From NCBI GenBank assembly GCA_029216955.1, contig JANAVB010031417.1, positions 20,222,278-20,286,277 of the forward strand: 64,000 bases of DNA, in the 5' to 3' direction. The notes beneath the pieces were generated by a model. It was not told the DNA's origin. It saw only the letters and a list, made by a program, of their open reading frames with translations, and ran no database searches. This document shows positions 13,456 through 25,947 of the stretch, piece after piece. Within the stretch, counting starts at the first letter, position 1, and each line of letters starts with the position of its first letter. Made by a program: the position numbers and the translations under genes. Source of the stretch: Iris pallida (lineage: Eukaryota > Streptophyta > Magnoliopsida > Asparagales > Iridaceae).

Positions 13456-14091
13456 CGACCGGCATAACTTTGCCTAACTTAACTTCGCAACAACTTAACG
13501 AGCAAAGGCTGCGTCAAGCTTTGCCTTAACGGATCGTGCCGTGCACGCATCCAACTTGAACGACCAAGTCACTCGGGTGCCTAGATTAGGTCACAAGCCA
13601 CTCAACGCAACTTAACGTATGGGCAAGCCAAGGCTATGCCAAGCCTTGGACGACGGGACCGTGCATGCTTTATGAAGCATTTATGCGGGCGACGCCTATG
13701 ACTTAGGCTACGTTCATACTTCGCCTACTCAACCAACTTTCCTTCTTCCAAGCCACGGGACGAAGGATCGAGTGTCATTTTCAAAGCACGCCGTGCACCA
13801 ATTCTAAGCCGACCGTTGGACTTTCCATATTCTAACTCAATTCGACCCGTCGGGATTATTCCCTTTAGCTATGTGGATTCATCTCTTTTATTATTAAGCC
13901 TACTTGTGCAAGTTGAAAACATGCGATTTATTATGTGAAGGCTAAGATGAGGCAAGTTCACCGAAACTACCCCACCTGAGCGAGCGGTCGCCTCGACCGA
14001 AAGATGTCTCCGAGTAGCCGTTGCAAGGCTAAGTCCGAACGCCGTCGGCGTTTCGATTCCTCCGATTGACTGAGCGGGACGGGGCACTATA
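13456..14091 (-). repeat. B1 LTR1 remnant
   Basis: Matches the last ~636 bp of LTR2 (18366-19003), ending ggggcactata (ca to ta change at the terminus). The outer 8 bases of the same LTR survive at 6491-6498. Confidence 0.9.
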
Positions 14092-16641
14092 TCATACACC
14101 ACTCAGAACAAGTTTCGTCCTCGAAACTAACTGAGTATACTTATCGCCTTATCACTTTTCTCAACATTCAAGGACTCTCGCACACACTTCTCCTATGCGT
14201 TCCCTCAAATCCGAGCCACGCTCGTGCTACCCTCAATCCTTTCTTCAAAACTTACGATCTCAAAATCCTCGACATTTTCCTCTTCCTCAAGTCTCACTTG
14301 AATTCAACGTATCACTTGGTTGGATCGTGCATATATCCCAGGCGTCCCCAAAATACATGCATTTCAGCCAAGCCTTGTGATAGCAAATTCCACCACCACC
14401 ACTCGAGTCAGATCGTGCACATATTCGAACGTCCCTGATATACGTGCATGTCAACCGAGCCTCGTGAGTGGTGCCTCCATAATTCCTACCACTTCGCATT
14501 CGGACGTCTGACTAACCGCTAGGCTATGTCTTTCGTCAGTACTGGAATCATAGTTCCCAAACAACGATATCAACACTGACCCTATCCTAAGGTCAAGCCA
14601 ATTCGATGGTACGGGATTTTCTATCCAAGCTCGCATCACTCCGATTTCTAAACATCGAGCATCGATTTCCTACACACATCCCAACATTCGTCGCACGCGG
14701 TCCGAGTCATTCAGCAAAGTCATCCTATGACAACTTACGTTTCAACCAATTCCTTAACATATCAATCTCACTCGCTCAACAAGCCATTTCGCATAGTCAA
14801 TCTCTTCGAACACGTTCGACATAATCCTCCTATCATCCCTTCCAAGTCAAGCACGCTACGACACAATCCATCGCTAAACCATAATTCACATTTCATATTC
14901 CCTAAGTCATTCATCCCAATTCACGTATTCGATCATGAGGTCGTCTAGCTAAACAATATGTTGCGCCCCGATCTCACACGATTCAGATTATCCACGGTGG
15001 GCATGAATCACCATGCACGCTCCCGCGGGATAATTATCCTCATCGGGACGTAACTCTTGTTTTGCGTCTAGACTAATTCGTTTTCGATGCACGGATTGGA
15101 CCTACTTAATCCTCAAGTTTATTCAATCATCAATCGCAAGTCCAAACATCCTCGAATTTTCCTTCGCATCAAACTAACAAGTCGAGACAATCAACGTTGC
15201 CGCGTCCTGATTTTCTGAGTTTGATTCATTCCCGCGACATGAATCACCATGTCAGCGCTCACGCGGAACGATCGCCTCAAATCCGACGCGACGCATGTGC
15301 GAGGCTAGAGTTGCGCTCGCGCAAGACAAGAATCTCGACACTGTGGTTATCCGCGTAACCATCAAGACACTTCTATTTTCATCCAACATTCATCTCAATC
15401 AAAGTCCTAAGTATTGCATCCAACCAAACAATAACACTTGTACGATCGTCCTTCGCCGAGTCAGAGTACCCCCGAGTTATCGCATATCGATCTTTGATAC
15501 GCCTCAATACCATCGATGACATGCGTAACCTGACGATCTTCCTTTGCAACAAGTTCCAAGTCGTGCGAATGATGCTATCGTCCGACTGGATAATCTCCTC
15601 GACATTCAAATTCAAGTTCGATCATTATCCCTCGAACCATTCACAACATCAATTTCCTCGAACCAAATTCACGTATTGTTCATTCGTCTATCTTAAGTCA
15701 TCGACCAATACATTTCCTCAATCGCACCGTCCCTTTGTTAACTCAATCATCGAGCAACATTCAATCCAATCCTTAAAGTCATTTTCAAACATTCGAATCA
15801 AACTTTTCATGCATGCTATCTTCTCGTCGTGCTAACTTTTCGTATACGATCCGTTTCGATTTCCTTGATCAAGTCATCCATTTGTACATCCTAACTTTTG
15901 TCCTCGATTCGATTTCACCTACTCAATCATTCTTGTGTTTCATACTTCGCACAATCCTCAATCCCGTGCACGTTTCATGCGCTTCAATTTCTAGGTTGTT
16001 CGAATCCACTTATCAAACTTCATGACAACAACTCACTCCATCGCACACGATCTAAGGCTTTGCATATGTGCGACGCTCGCTGATAGACTCATCGATACCC
16101 CACATCCTCAATCGATCGATCGACATTCCTGAGACTATCGCATACACCACTCAGGAATGAAGTCATTCAACAAATCCTCAAAACTATCATTCGAATTAAA
16201 ATTGACTTCTTTGAATCCCGTTCGAACCATTCCTCAATTTCCAAGCACGCTCACCTATACCGCACCGACGTTATCGTCGCTCGATAGCACCCCTATCGAT
16301 AGTCATCTCACTCTACTCAATCGAGTTCAACTCATTCTTGTTCGACACTATTCAATTCCCGCACTCGACTTTTCTAAGGTCGACACAATCCTTGGTGTAT
16401 ATGCCCAGCCCGACTTAGCCAACCGTGCTTACGCAAATCATCTTTTTGGTTTATCAAAAACTGTTCTCCTACGTTTTACAAAATAGTTAGACTTATTGTA
16501 CGGACATACCGTGGGACAATTGAGAGAGAGCGCACAAACGATATCAACTTGCGGAAGCAAAATTCAGAGTTTGCGGAAACAACGGAGTTGAAGAATTCAA
16601 TCGATGGTCCAAGGACGTAAAGCCGTGCTCTGATACCATTA
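14092..16641 (-). mobile_element. B1 internal region, copy 1 (non-coding)
   Basis: Begins next to the LTR with tcataccactcag-type sequence and the tttcgtcctcgaaac block and ends at the primer site. It has many short open frames on both strands, none with a recognisable retroelement domain. The length, 2550 bp, equals internal copy 2. Shape and content fit a large retrotransposon derivative (LARD). Confidence 0.8.
16627..16638 (-). promoter_or_regulatory. Primer-binding site, initiator-Met type (B1 copy 1)
   Basis: Minus strand TGGTATCAGAGC, 3 bases inside LTR2; complementary to the 3' end of plant initiator Met tRNA. It is the same site as in C and B2. Confidence 0.9.
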
Positions 16642-19003
16642 TGTCACGCCCCACTCCCGTAGGAGCGATCGTCCTCGCTAAGACGTGATGTCGTACAAGC
16701 CTAGATTTGCGCTCGTGCAAGACGGGTTCCATAACGGCCGATTTCAGCGGCTGCGACGGGATCGTCGCACAGAAGTCCCATGCAGAGACATTGAATAATA
16801 GCAGCGAAATTTGAAGCAAAACACAAGTCATTGCAAAAATACTCTTTTATTGATATTGAAACAAAGGTTACAATGGGGCGCAAGGCCAATATTACAATCA
16901 CTCAAGCTCACTCATCTCACATTTACAAGTCACTCAGCTCTCTGTCATCTCTCGATTTCAAGTCTTGATCCAGCGGAAGCTTCGGAAGGCGACGTCCATA
17001 CATTATGTCCCGTATAAGTCTTTACTCCATGCGGCCGCACGCTTCGAATCGCCAAGAAACTCCGTGCCTAGACGCATCCAAGCGAGCTCCGCGCCACGAG
17101 CTTCTACATGTGCCTGCACATAAAACTATGTGGGTGTCAGTACTCAACTGTACTGGTGGAATGAGCTCCTCGCCCACCCATACAAATCCAACACGTTTGA
17201 TTTACTTTGTGCAACATAGTCACTTCTTATCAATTGTCTTTCTAGTCTTGCCTTAGGATTAATTTAGGACCGACGCCTTGGCATATTTCATGTTTCAAGA
17301 CCGTCCCGTGCTTGCAACATTCAACGTTAACCTATCAAGTCGTATTTGCCTTACGGCACTTAATCAGAGACGCAACTACGCGATGAGGCTCCATTTCTAT
17401 GTGATCGTGCTAGGAATCCATCGTGCCGTGCCTCGCAACTCAGGGTGACTAAACCATATCGCCGCCTCGCGGCCCTTGCTACTTTGAAAACCAACTGACC
17501 CAATCAAGACTCGTGAATGTTAGTGTCACTCAACCAACTTTGCCTTGCGGCGGTTTTCCGACTTAAACTCAAACAACTCAACTAACTTAAGCAACTTATA
17601 TGTCGACAACTCAAGACTCGACGCCACATCTTGTGCCGAAGCACGACGCCTATGTTGAAACCCAATCTTAGGCCCAAACTTTGTGTTTAACTGTACATAC
17701 CTTCAACTCAACTCAATCCAAAGGCATACACGCGGATAGCTGCTATTTGCCGACATCTATATGAACTTGGCCACTAGTATCACAAGCTATACCTTGATGT
17801 ATAGTTTTGTTAATCGGGATCCTTTTGACGCAAGTAGCTAGCTCCGTCGTAAGTCCCCGCTTAACCTGTGCTGAAACCTTATGCACGACTATACCCTGTT
17901 TCCTCCTAGGCCGAGTCGGTCCCATGGCCCAGGGTTGCCGCTCGAGGATTCATCGCCCTTGTCGACAAGTTGTCAAATGACCATGCAAGACTCGACACAA
18001 ACTGACGTCTCACACAGTCATTCCTCTACCAAAACCAAGACTTCTATCCTTGAGACCCCTCGACGACCCACGGTCGCGAGCATTCCTTCCTTGAGACCCC
18101 TCGACGACCCACGGTCGCGAGTATTTCCTTCCTTGTTATCCTATCATTTGGTTCAACTCATGAATGCCTATTTGATATTCCTTTCTCAAAACTCACTTTG
18201 TATCAATTATACTCCTTGCCTTAAACACTAAGTCCGTGCATCGTGCCTTAAGCCAATCGTGCTCTACGCGACACTCCTGCCCAAGTCGACGGGCCTTGAG
18301 ATCGTGGGACTACTTAACTTGGACGAATTGCGAAAGAGCGGGACGGTACTTGTAATGTCTTAGGTCGACCGGCATAACTTTGCCTAACTTAACTTCGCAA
18401 CAACTTAACGAGCAAAGGCTGCGTCAAGCTTTGCCTTAACGGATCGTGACGTGCACGCATCCAACTTGAACGACCAAGTCACTCGGGTGCCTAGACTTAG
18501 GTCACAAGCCGCTCAACGCAACTTAACGTATGGGCAAGCCAAGACTATACCAAGCCTTGGACGACGGGACCGTGCATGCTTTATGAAGCATTTATGCGGG
18601 CGACGCCTATGACTTAGGCTACGTTCATACTTCGCCTACTCAACCAACTTTCCTTCTCCCAAGCCACGGGACGAAGGATCGAGTGTCATTTTCAAAGCAC
18701 GCCGTGCACCAATTCTAAGCCGACCGTTGGACCTTTCCATATTCTAACCCAATTCGACCCGTCGAGATTATTCCCTTTAGCTATGTGGATTCATCTCTTT
18801 TATTATTAAGCCTACTTGTGCAAGTTGAAAACATGCGATTTATTATGTGAAGGCTAAGATGAGACAAGTTCACCGAAACTACCCCACCTGAGCGAGCGGT
18901 CGCCTCGACCGAGCGATGTCTCCGAGTAGCCGTTGCAAGGCTAAGTCCGAACGCCGTCGGCGTTTCGATTCCTCCGATTGACTGAGCGGGACGGGAAACT
19001 ACA
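16642..19003 (-). repeat. B1 LTR2 (complete, shared by both tandem units)
   Basis: 2362 bp from tgtcacgccccactcccg to aaactaca. It holds a polyadenylation-type AATAAA in the sense direction near 16850 and a two-copy ~41-bp repeat (cctcgacgacccacggtcgc) at about 18055-18125. Confidence 0.92.
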
Positions 19004-20956
19004 TCATACACCACTCAGAACAAGTTTCGTCCTCGAAACTAACTGAGTATACTTATCGCCTTATCACTTTTCTCAACATTCAAGGAGTCTCGCACACACT
19101 TCTCCTATGCGTTCTCTCAAATCCGAGCAACGCTCGTGCTACCCTCAATCCTTTCTTCAAAACTTACGATCTCAAAATCCTCGACACTTTCCTGTTCCTC
19201 AAGTCTCACTCGAATTCACCGTATCACTTGGTTGAATCGTGCATATATCCCAGGCGTCCCCAAAATACATGCATTTCAGCCAAGCCTTGTGATAGCAAAT
19301 TCCACCACCACCACTCGAGTCGGATCGTGCACATATTCGGACGTCCCTGATATACGTGCATGTCAACCGAGCCTCATGAGTGGTGCCTCCACAATTCCTA
19401 CCATTTCGCACTCGGACGTCTGCTTAACCGCTAGGCTATGTCTTTCGTCAGTACTGGAAACATAGTTCCCAAACAACGATATCAACACTGACCCGATCCT
19501 AAGGTCAAGCTAATTCGATGGTACGGGGTTTTCTACCCAAGCTCGCATCACTCCGATTTCTAAACATCGAGCATCAATTTCCTACACACATCCCAACATT
19601 CGTCGCACGGGGTCCGAGTCATTCAGCAAAGCCATCCTATGACAACTTACATTTCAACCAATTCCTTAACATATCAATCTCACTCGCTCAACAAGCCATT
19701 TCGCATAGTCAATCTTTTCGAACACGTTCGACATAATCCTCCTATCATCCCTTCCAAGTCAAGCACGCTACGACACAATCCATCGCTAAACCATAATTCA
19801 CATTTTATATTCCCTAAATCATTCATCCCAATTCACGTATTCGATCATGAGGTCGTCTAGCTTAATAATATGTTGCACCCCGATCTCACACGATTCAGAT
19901 TATCCACGGTGGGTATGAATCACCATGCACGCTCCCGCGGGATAATTATCCTCATCGGGACGTAACTCTTGTTTTGCGTCTAGACTAATTCGTTTTCGAT
20001 GCACGGATTGGACCTACTCAATCCTCAAGTTTATTCAATCATCAATCGCAAGTCCAAACATCCTCGAATTTTCCTTCGCATCAAACCAACAAGTCGAGAC
20101 AATCAACGTTGCCGCGTCCTGATTTTCTGAGTTTGATTCATTCCCGCGACTTGAATCACCATGTCAGCGCTCACGATGAACGATCGCCTCAAATCCGACG
20201 CGACGCATGTGCGAGACTAGAGTTGCGCTCGCGCAAGACAAGAATCTCGACACTGTGGTTATCCGCGTAACCATCAAGACACTTCTATTTTCATCCAACA
20301 TTCATCTCAATCAAAGTCCTAAGTATTGCATCCAACCGAACAATAACACTTGCACGATCGTCCTTCGCCGAGTCAGAGTACCCCCGAGTTATCGCATATC
20401 GATCTTTGATACGCCTCAATACCATCGATGACATGCGTAACCGGACGATCTTCCTTTGCAACAAGTTCTGAGTCGTGCGAATGATGCTATCGTCCGACTG
20501 GATAATCTCCTCGACATTCAAATTCAAGTTCGATCATTATCCCTCGAACCATTCACAACATCAATTTCCTCGAACCAAATTCACGTATTGTTCATTCGTC
20601 TATCTTAAGTCATCGACCAATACATTTCCTCAATCGCACCGTCCCTTTGTTAACTCAATCATCGAGCAACATTCAATCCAATCCTTAAAGTCATTTTCAA
20701 ACATTCGAATCAAACTTTTCATGCATGCTATCTTTCCGTCGTGCTAACTTTTCGTATACGATCCGTTTCGATTTCCTCGATCAAGTCATCCATTCGTACA
20801 TCCTAACTTTTTTCCTCGATTCGATTTCACCTACTCAATCATTCTCGTGTTTCATACTTCGCAAAATCCTCAATCCCGTGCACGTTTCGTGCGCTTCAAT
20901 TTCTAGGTTGTTCGAATCCACTTATCAAACTTCATGACAACAACTCACTCCATCGC
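19004..20956 (-). mobile_element. B1 internal region, copy 2, first part
   Basis: Near-identical to 14092-16035 and likewise without coding capacity. It is interrupted after the target duplication atcgc (20952-20956) by element B2 and resumes at 28382. Confidence 0.88.
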
Positions 20957-23385
20957 TGTAGTGCCCCGTCCCACAAAGTCAATCGGAGGAATCGAAACGC
21001 CAACGGCGTTCGGCCTTAGCCTTTCAACGGCTTGCTCGGAGACATCGCTCAGGTGGGGTAGTTTCGGTGATCTCTCCTCATCTTTGCCTTCACATAATAA
21101 ATCGTGTTTTCAACTTTCACAAGTTAGGCTTGATAAATAAAAGCTACGCATCCACATAGCTAAGGAAATAATCCCGACGGTTTGAAATGAGTTAGAACAT
21201 GAAAAACGTCCCACGGTCGGCTTAGAGTTGGTGCACGGTGTGCTTTGAAAATAACACTCGGTCCTTTGTCCCGTGGCTTGGGAGAAGGAAAGTTGGTCTC
21301 CGGTGCAAAAGCTGAGAGTTAGCCTAAGTCATAGGCGTCGCCCGCACAAATGCTTGCTAAAGCATGCACGGTCCTGTCCCGCAAGGCTTGGCATAGCCTT
21401 TGCTCGTCCCTTGGGTTATGTTGTAGGCTTGAGTGAGTAAGGCAAAGTTATGCCGGTCGACCTAAGTTATTCTACGTGCTGTCCCGCTCATTCTGCGGTT
21501 GTCAAGATAAATAGTCCCACGACCCCAAGGCCCGTCATAGGAAGTATGACTTGGGCGATAGCATTGCGTAGAACACGAGTCGGTTTAAGGCACGAGCCAC
21601 GGTTGGTTCAGTATGAGAGTTAGCCCCGGTCGATCGATACTCATGGAAACACGTTATGTTCAAGTTAAGTTGGAAGGCTATGCAGTAGCCGTTCCCTGAG
21701 TTCAAAGAATGTTAAGTCTAAGCGATGGGTAGTCGCCGAGGCAACCCTGGTTAGGGGCTCTGCAAAGGAAGTACAAAAAGTGGAAAGAGTAAAGCAACCA
21801 AGTAAATGAATTGATCACATAACAAGCCCCAACGGTATCCTAAAATACACCATGTTAACCCTTATGAACTTTGACAACTTGTCGACAAGGGGTGGTTTCT
21901 TCGAGCGGCAACCCGGGGCCACGGGACCGACTCGGCCTAGGAAGAAACTGGTTGTAGCCGAGCTGGGTAATAGGCAACGCTGGTTAGGCGATCGGTAAGA
22001 CGGGGACTTGCATCGGGGCTCGCTACCTGCGTTGCAAGGGTCCCGTATTACCAGGCTACGTCCAAGGCGGCTGGTTAGGCCAATCCCATAACAAACACTT
22101 GATATAAATTGTTTTCAACTAACATGGTAAGTTTTGAGCCGGCACGGGCGGCAATCCGCGTAGGTGCCTTTGGATTGAGTTGAATATGTATGAGTTAAAA
22201 AGACACAATGTCGGAGCCTAAGATTTGGCTACAGCGAAGGCGACGTGCTTCGGCACGAGATGTGGCGTCGAGTGTTAAGTTGTTGGCATAGAGTTGCATG
22301 AGTTAGGCTTGAGCTGTCGCGAGTTAAGTCGAGAAGGGCCGTAGGGCTAGTTGTGTGAAGTTACGTTGAGTTGTTGGGCTCGGCCTCGAAATAAGAGGCA
22401 CGGCCGCGTTGTCACGACACAAGTGTAGCCGAGACTAAGCAAAGGAGGCACTGCCTCGGAGATATTGAAGCACGAATCGAGTTATGGCACGACCGAGTCG
22501 TTACGTCCCAGAATTTGGCACAAAAGACAAGTATAAGTCGGTGCGTCGACAATACAGTCACGAGAAAGGTCTAGAGGCAAGGAAATGGAGTCTTTCGTGT
22601 AGTTGCGTCTTTGATTATGGCCGTAAGGCAAACACGACTTGATAGGTTAACGTTGTTGGCACGAGGAGTGGTCTAGAGACAAAGTATGAGCTAACGTTGA
22701 CATTGCAAGCACGGGATGGTCCCGATACACAAGTTGCGCTAAGGCGCCGGTCCTAAAACTGATCCTAAGGCAAGAATAGAAAGACAATCGAAAAAGGGTC
22801 ATGTTGCACAAAGTAAATGAAACGTGTAGGCTTTGTATGGATGGGCGAGGAGCTCACTCCACCAGTACAGTGGTACTGACACCCACATAGTGTTTCATGT
22901 GCAGGCACAGGTAGAAGCTCGTGGTGCGGAGCTCGTTTGGATGCGTCGAGGCACGAGTTCCTTGACGAGTCGAAGCGTGCGGTCGCGTGATCTGAAGACT
23001 TATACAGGACATAATGTATGGACATCGCCTTCCGAAGCTTCCGTTGGATTCAAGTATTGTATCGAGAGATGAGAGAGAGCAGAGTGACTTGTAAACGAGA
23101 GAAAAGTGAGCACGAGAGACTTGTAATTTGGCCTTGCGCCCACAGAAGTAATCTTGTATTCAATATCAATAAAAGAGCTTCTTTTGAATGACTTGGGTGA
23201 ATGTGTTACTTGTTCTTAAATTCTGCTGCATGTTTCAATATTTCTGCTTGGGACTTCTGTGCGACGACCCCGTCGCCGCCGATGTAATCGGCCGTTATGG
23301 AACTGCCTTGCACGAGCGCAATCTAGGCTCGTGCGGCATCACGTTTTAGCGAGGACGATCGCTCCTACGGGAGCGGGGCGTGACA
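20957..23385 (+). repeat. B2 5' LTR
   Basis: 2429 bp, TG...CA. A polyadenylation-type signal caataaaagagc lies near 23166. It carries the block cgactcggcctaggaag (about 21928-21945) also seen, inverted, in the LTRs of B1 and C. Confidence 0.92.
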
Positions 23386-25947
23386 TAGTGGTATCAGAGC
23401 ACGGCTTTACGTCCTTGGACCGTCGATTGAATTCTTTAACTTCGATGTTTCCGCAAAACTCTGTTGCTTCCGCAAGTTGTTATCGTTGGTGCGCTCTCTC
23501 TCAATTGTCCCTCGGCATGTCCATACAATAAGTCTAAATATTTTCGAAAGCTCGTACAAGCGTTCAATCTAACGCATCGATAGGCCGTTGCCAAATGCGT
23601 CGATAGGGCCTTTGTGCCGAACGTTGCAAACTTGACTCGATAGAGAATATGTGCCAATGTTAGCAAAGTCGCACGTGTACCCGAATAGTCCTACGTCGAC
23701 CTTAGCAAGTCGCGTGCATGCCTGATTAGTCCAACGCCGACCTAGCAAATGAGCATACAAACTCGAATAAAAGTCCGCACATGATGGCTATGCACACGGC
23801 CTTTTGGCTAAGTGGTGTTTCGCGTCGCGCACCTCGACATTTTGGTGCAAACGAGTCGCGAGCGATATTAAGTATCGTTCGGTCAGGAACGGAGATGCAC
23901 TTGGAGTGTCTATCGATAGGAACGCTATCGGACTAACGCTTAGGCGTACACGGGAGATTGATTTAGATTTCGAGGAAATAGTGCGAACGACTTAGTGCGT
24001 CGATGTGACGCGAGCGACTACTCTAGTGATTCGTCAAACGAATCTGAAGGATGTCTTAGCGCATGACGTGAACGTGATTGAGGACTAGATCGTATGGCTT
24101 GAATCTGAGTGGTGTATGTGATAGGTTTGGAGAAGAATAAGAATGAGTGTCGACGACTAGTCGAGCGGCTCGAATCCGAGTGGTGTATGGTTCGTCTTGG
24201 AAATTGTTCGAGTGAATATTGAGGATTACAAGTATGTCGGCGAGGCGATGCGATCGCGCAAAGCCTTAGAACGCGTCACGCTTAGTTGGACGTGACTTCG
24301 AATGTCCCGAACGAGCATCTCGTTCGGACAACTTGTGAATGAGCAACGCGAGTTAGAAAATATTTCGGAACGATGGATGAAAATGAATGGTCTTGATCGA
24401 GGAAACTTAGAGGATCGCGTGTGCGATATCGGATTGATGCAACTGAAATGTGACTTGAGTTTTGAATAACGACCTTGAAACGAGCTTGAGGAAAAGTGAC
24501 TGAACTTGATCTTGAGTATTGAGAAAATTGTGGAATATCCAACTCGGACAACAGCATCAACGTACGACTCGAAATTGGTTGCAAAGGAAGATCGTCAAGT
24601 TACGCATATTGTCGATGGTATTGAGGCGTATCAAAGATCGATATGCGATAACTCGGGGGCACTCTGACTCGGCGAATGATGGTCGTGCAAATGTCATTGT
24701 TCCGTTGGATGCTATACTTGGGATGTTAAAAATGTGTCGAGGAAAAGATAGACTGGCTCGAGGATTTTCTAAGTTGAACGAATGACGATCGAACATGGCT
24801 TGGATGGAAACTGGAATGTTTGGATGTGCTTTGTCGATAACCACAACGTTGACGTTCTTGTCTTATGCGGGCGCTACTCCAGCCTCGTACATGCGTCACA
24901 CCGATTAGGGCGATCACTCTGCGTGAACGCTGGTATGGTGATTCATACAGCGGGAGTGGTCGAACTTGCACGGTACGACAATCTGTGCTTCGACTTGTGG
25001 TTTGACGCGAAGATGACTTGAGAATGATTCGGTGTGCTTGATGATTAAGTTTGAGGATTGAGTAGGTCCAATCCGCGTATCGAGAATGAATGAGTCTAAA
25101 CTCAAACAAGAGTTATGTCCCGATGAGAATGATTATTCCGCGGGAGCGTTGCATGGTGATTCATGAACCACCGCGGATTATCAGACTCGCGTGAGATTGG
25201 GACGCAACGTATTGTCGAGCGAGACGACCTCGTGATCGAATACATGAATTGGTTAGAATTGGTGAATTGAAGGGATTTGAATATACGCAACGTGTGCCGT
25301 AATACGAATTAGGTGATCGTGCTCGATGTTTAGAAATCTGAGTGACGCGAGCTTGGGTAGAAGACCCCGTATGATCGACTTTGGTTTGACCCTAGGATTG
25401 GGGTCAGTGTTGGCATTATTGTTGGGGAACTATGATTCCAATCCTGACATTGACTTAGCCTCGAAAAGAAATAGCCTAGCGGTTAGGTGAGACGCCCTGT
25501 TTCAAGTGTTAGCAATCGGAAGGATTGATCTTGAGGATTGGAATGGATAGATGGCGTGGATCACGAATATAGCAAACCCTGCTCACGAGACTCTGCTGAC
25601 ATGCATATATTTCAGGGACGCTTGGGTATGTGCACGATGCGACTCGAGTGAGAATGATAAATTTTCTATCATGCGGCTTGGCTGAATGCAGGTATTCTGG
25701 GGACGCTTGGAATGCATGCACGATCCAGCCAAGTGATACGACGAGTTCAAGCAAGGCTTGAAAGATGGGAGTGTGTCGAGATCATGAAATCGTGTTAAAG
25801 GAAAGATTGATAATAGTGCGAGCGTGGCTCGAAATCGAAGAAACGCGTAGGCGAAATGTGTACGATTAAGTCTTGGCCATAGAAATGGTAGGATAGCTTG
25901 CCTTCAGGAAAGTCTCGAGGACGAGACTTGTTCTGAGTGGTGTATGA
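23386..25947 (+). mobile_element. B2 internal region (non-coding)
   Basis: Starts with tag and the primer site, then sequence homologous (inverted) to the primer-proximal part of B1 (gagcacggctttacgtcc). The 3' end has gtctcgaggacgagacttg just before the LTR. Only short frames without domains are present. Confidence 0.85.
23389..23400 (+). promoter_or_regulatory. Primer-binding site, initiator-Met type (B2)
   Basis: TGGTATCAGAGC three bases after the LTR end. Confidence 0.92.

Noticed and set aside
14287..16486. Many 60-113-codon frames in B1 and B2 interiors as possible novel genes
   Set aside because: They occur on both strands, overlap each other, differ between tandem copies by stops, and match no retroelement domain; the regions look non-coding.
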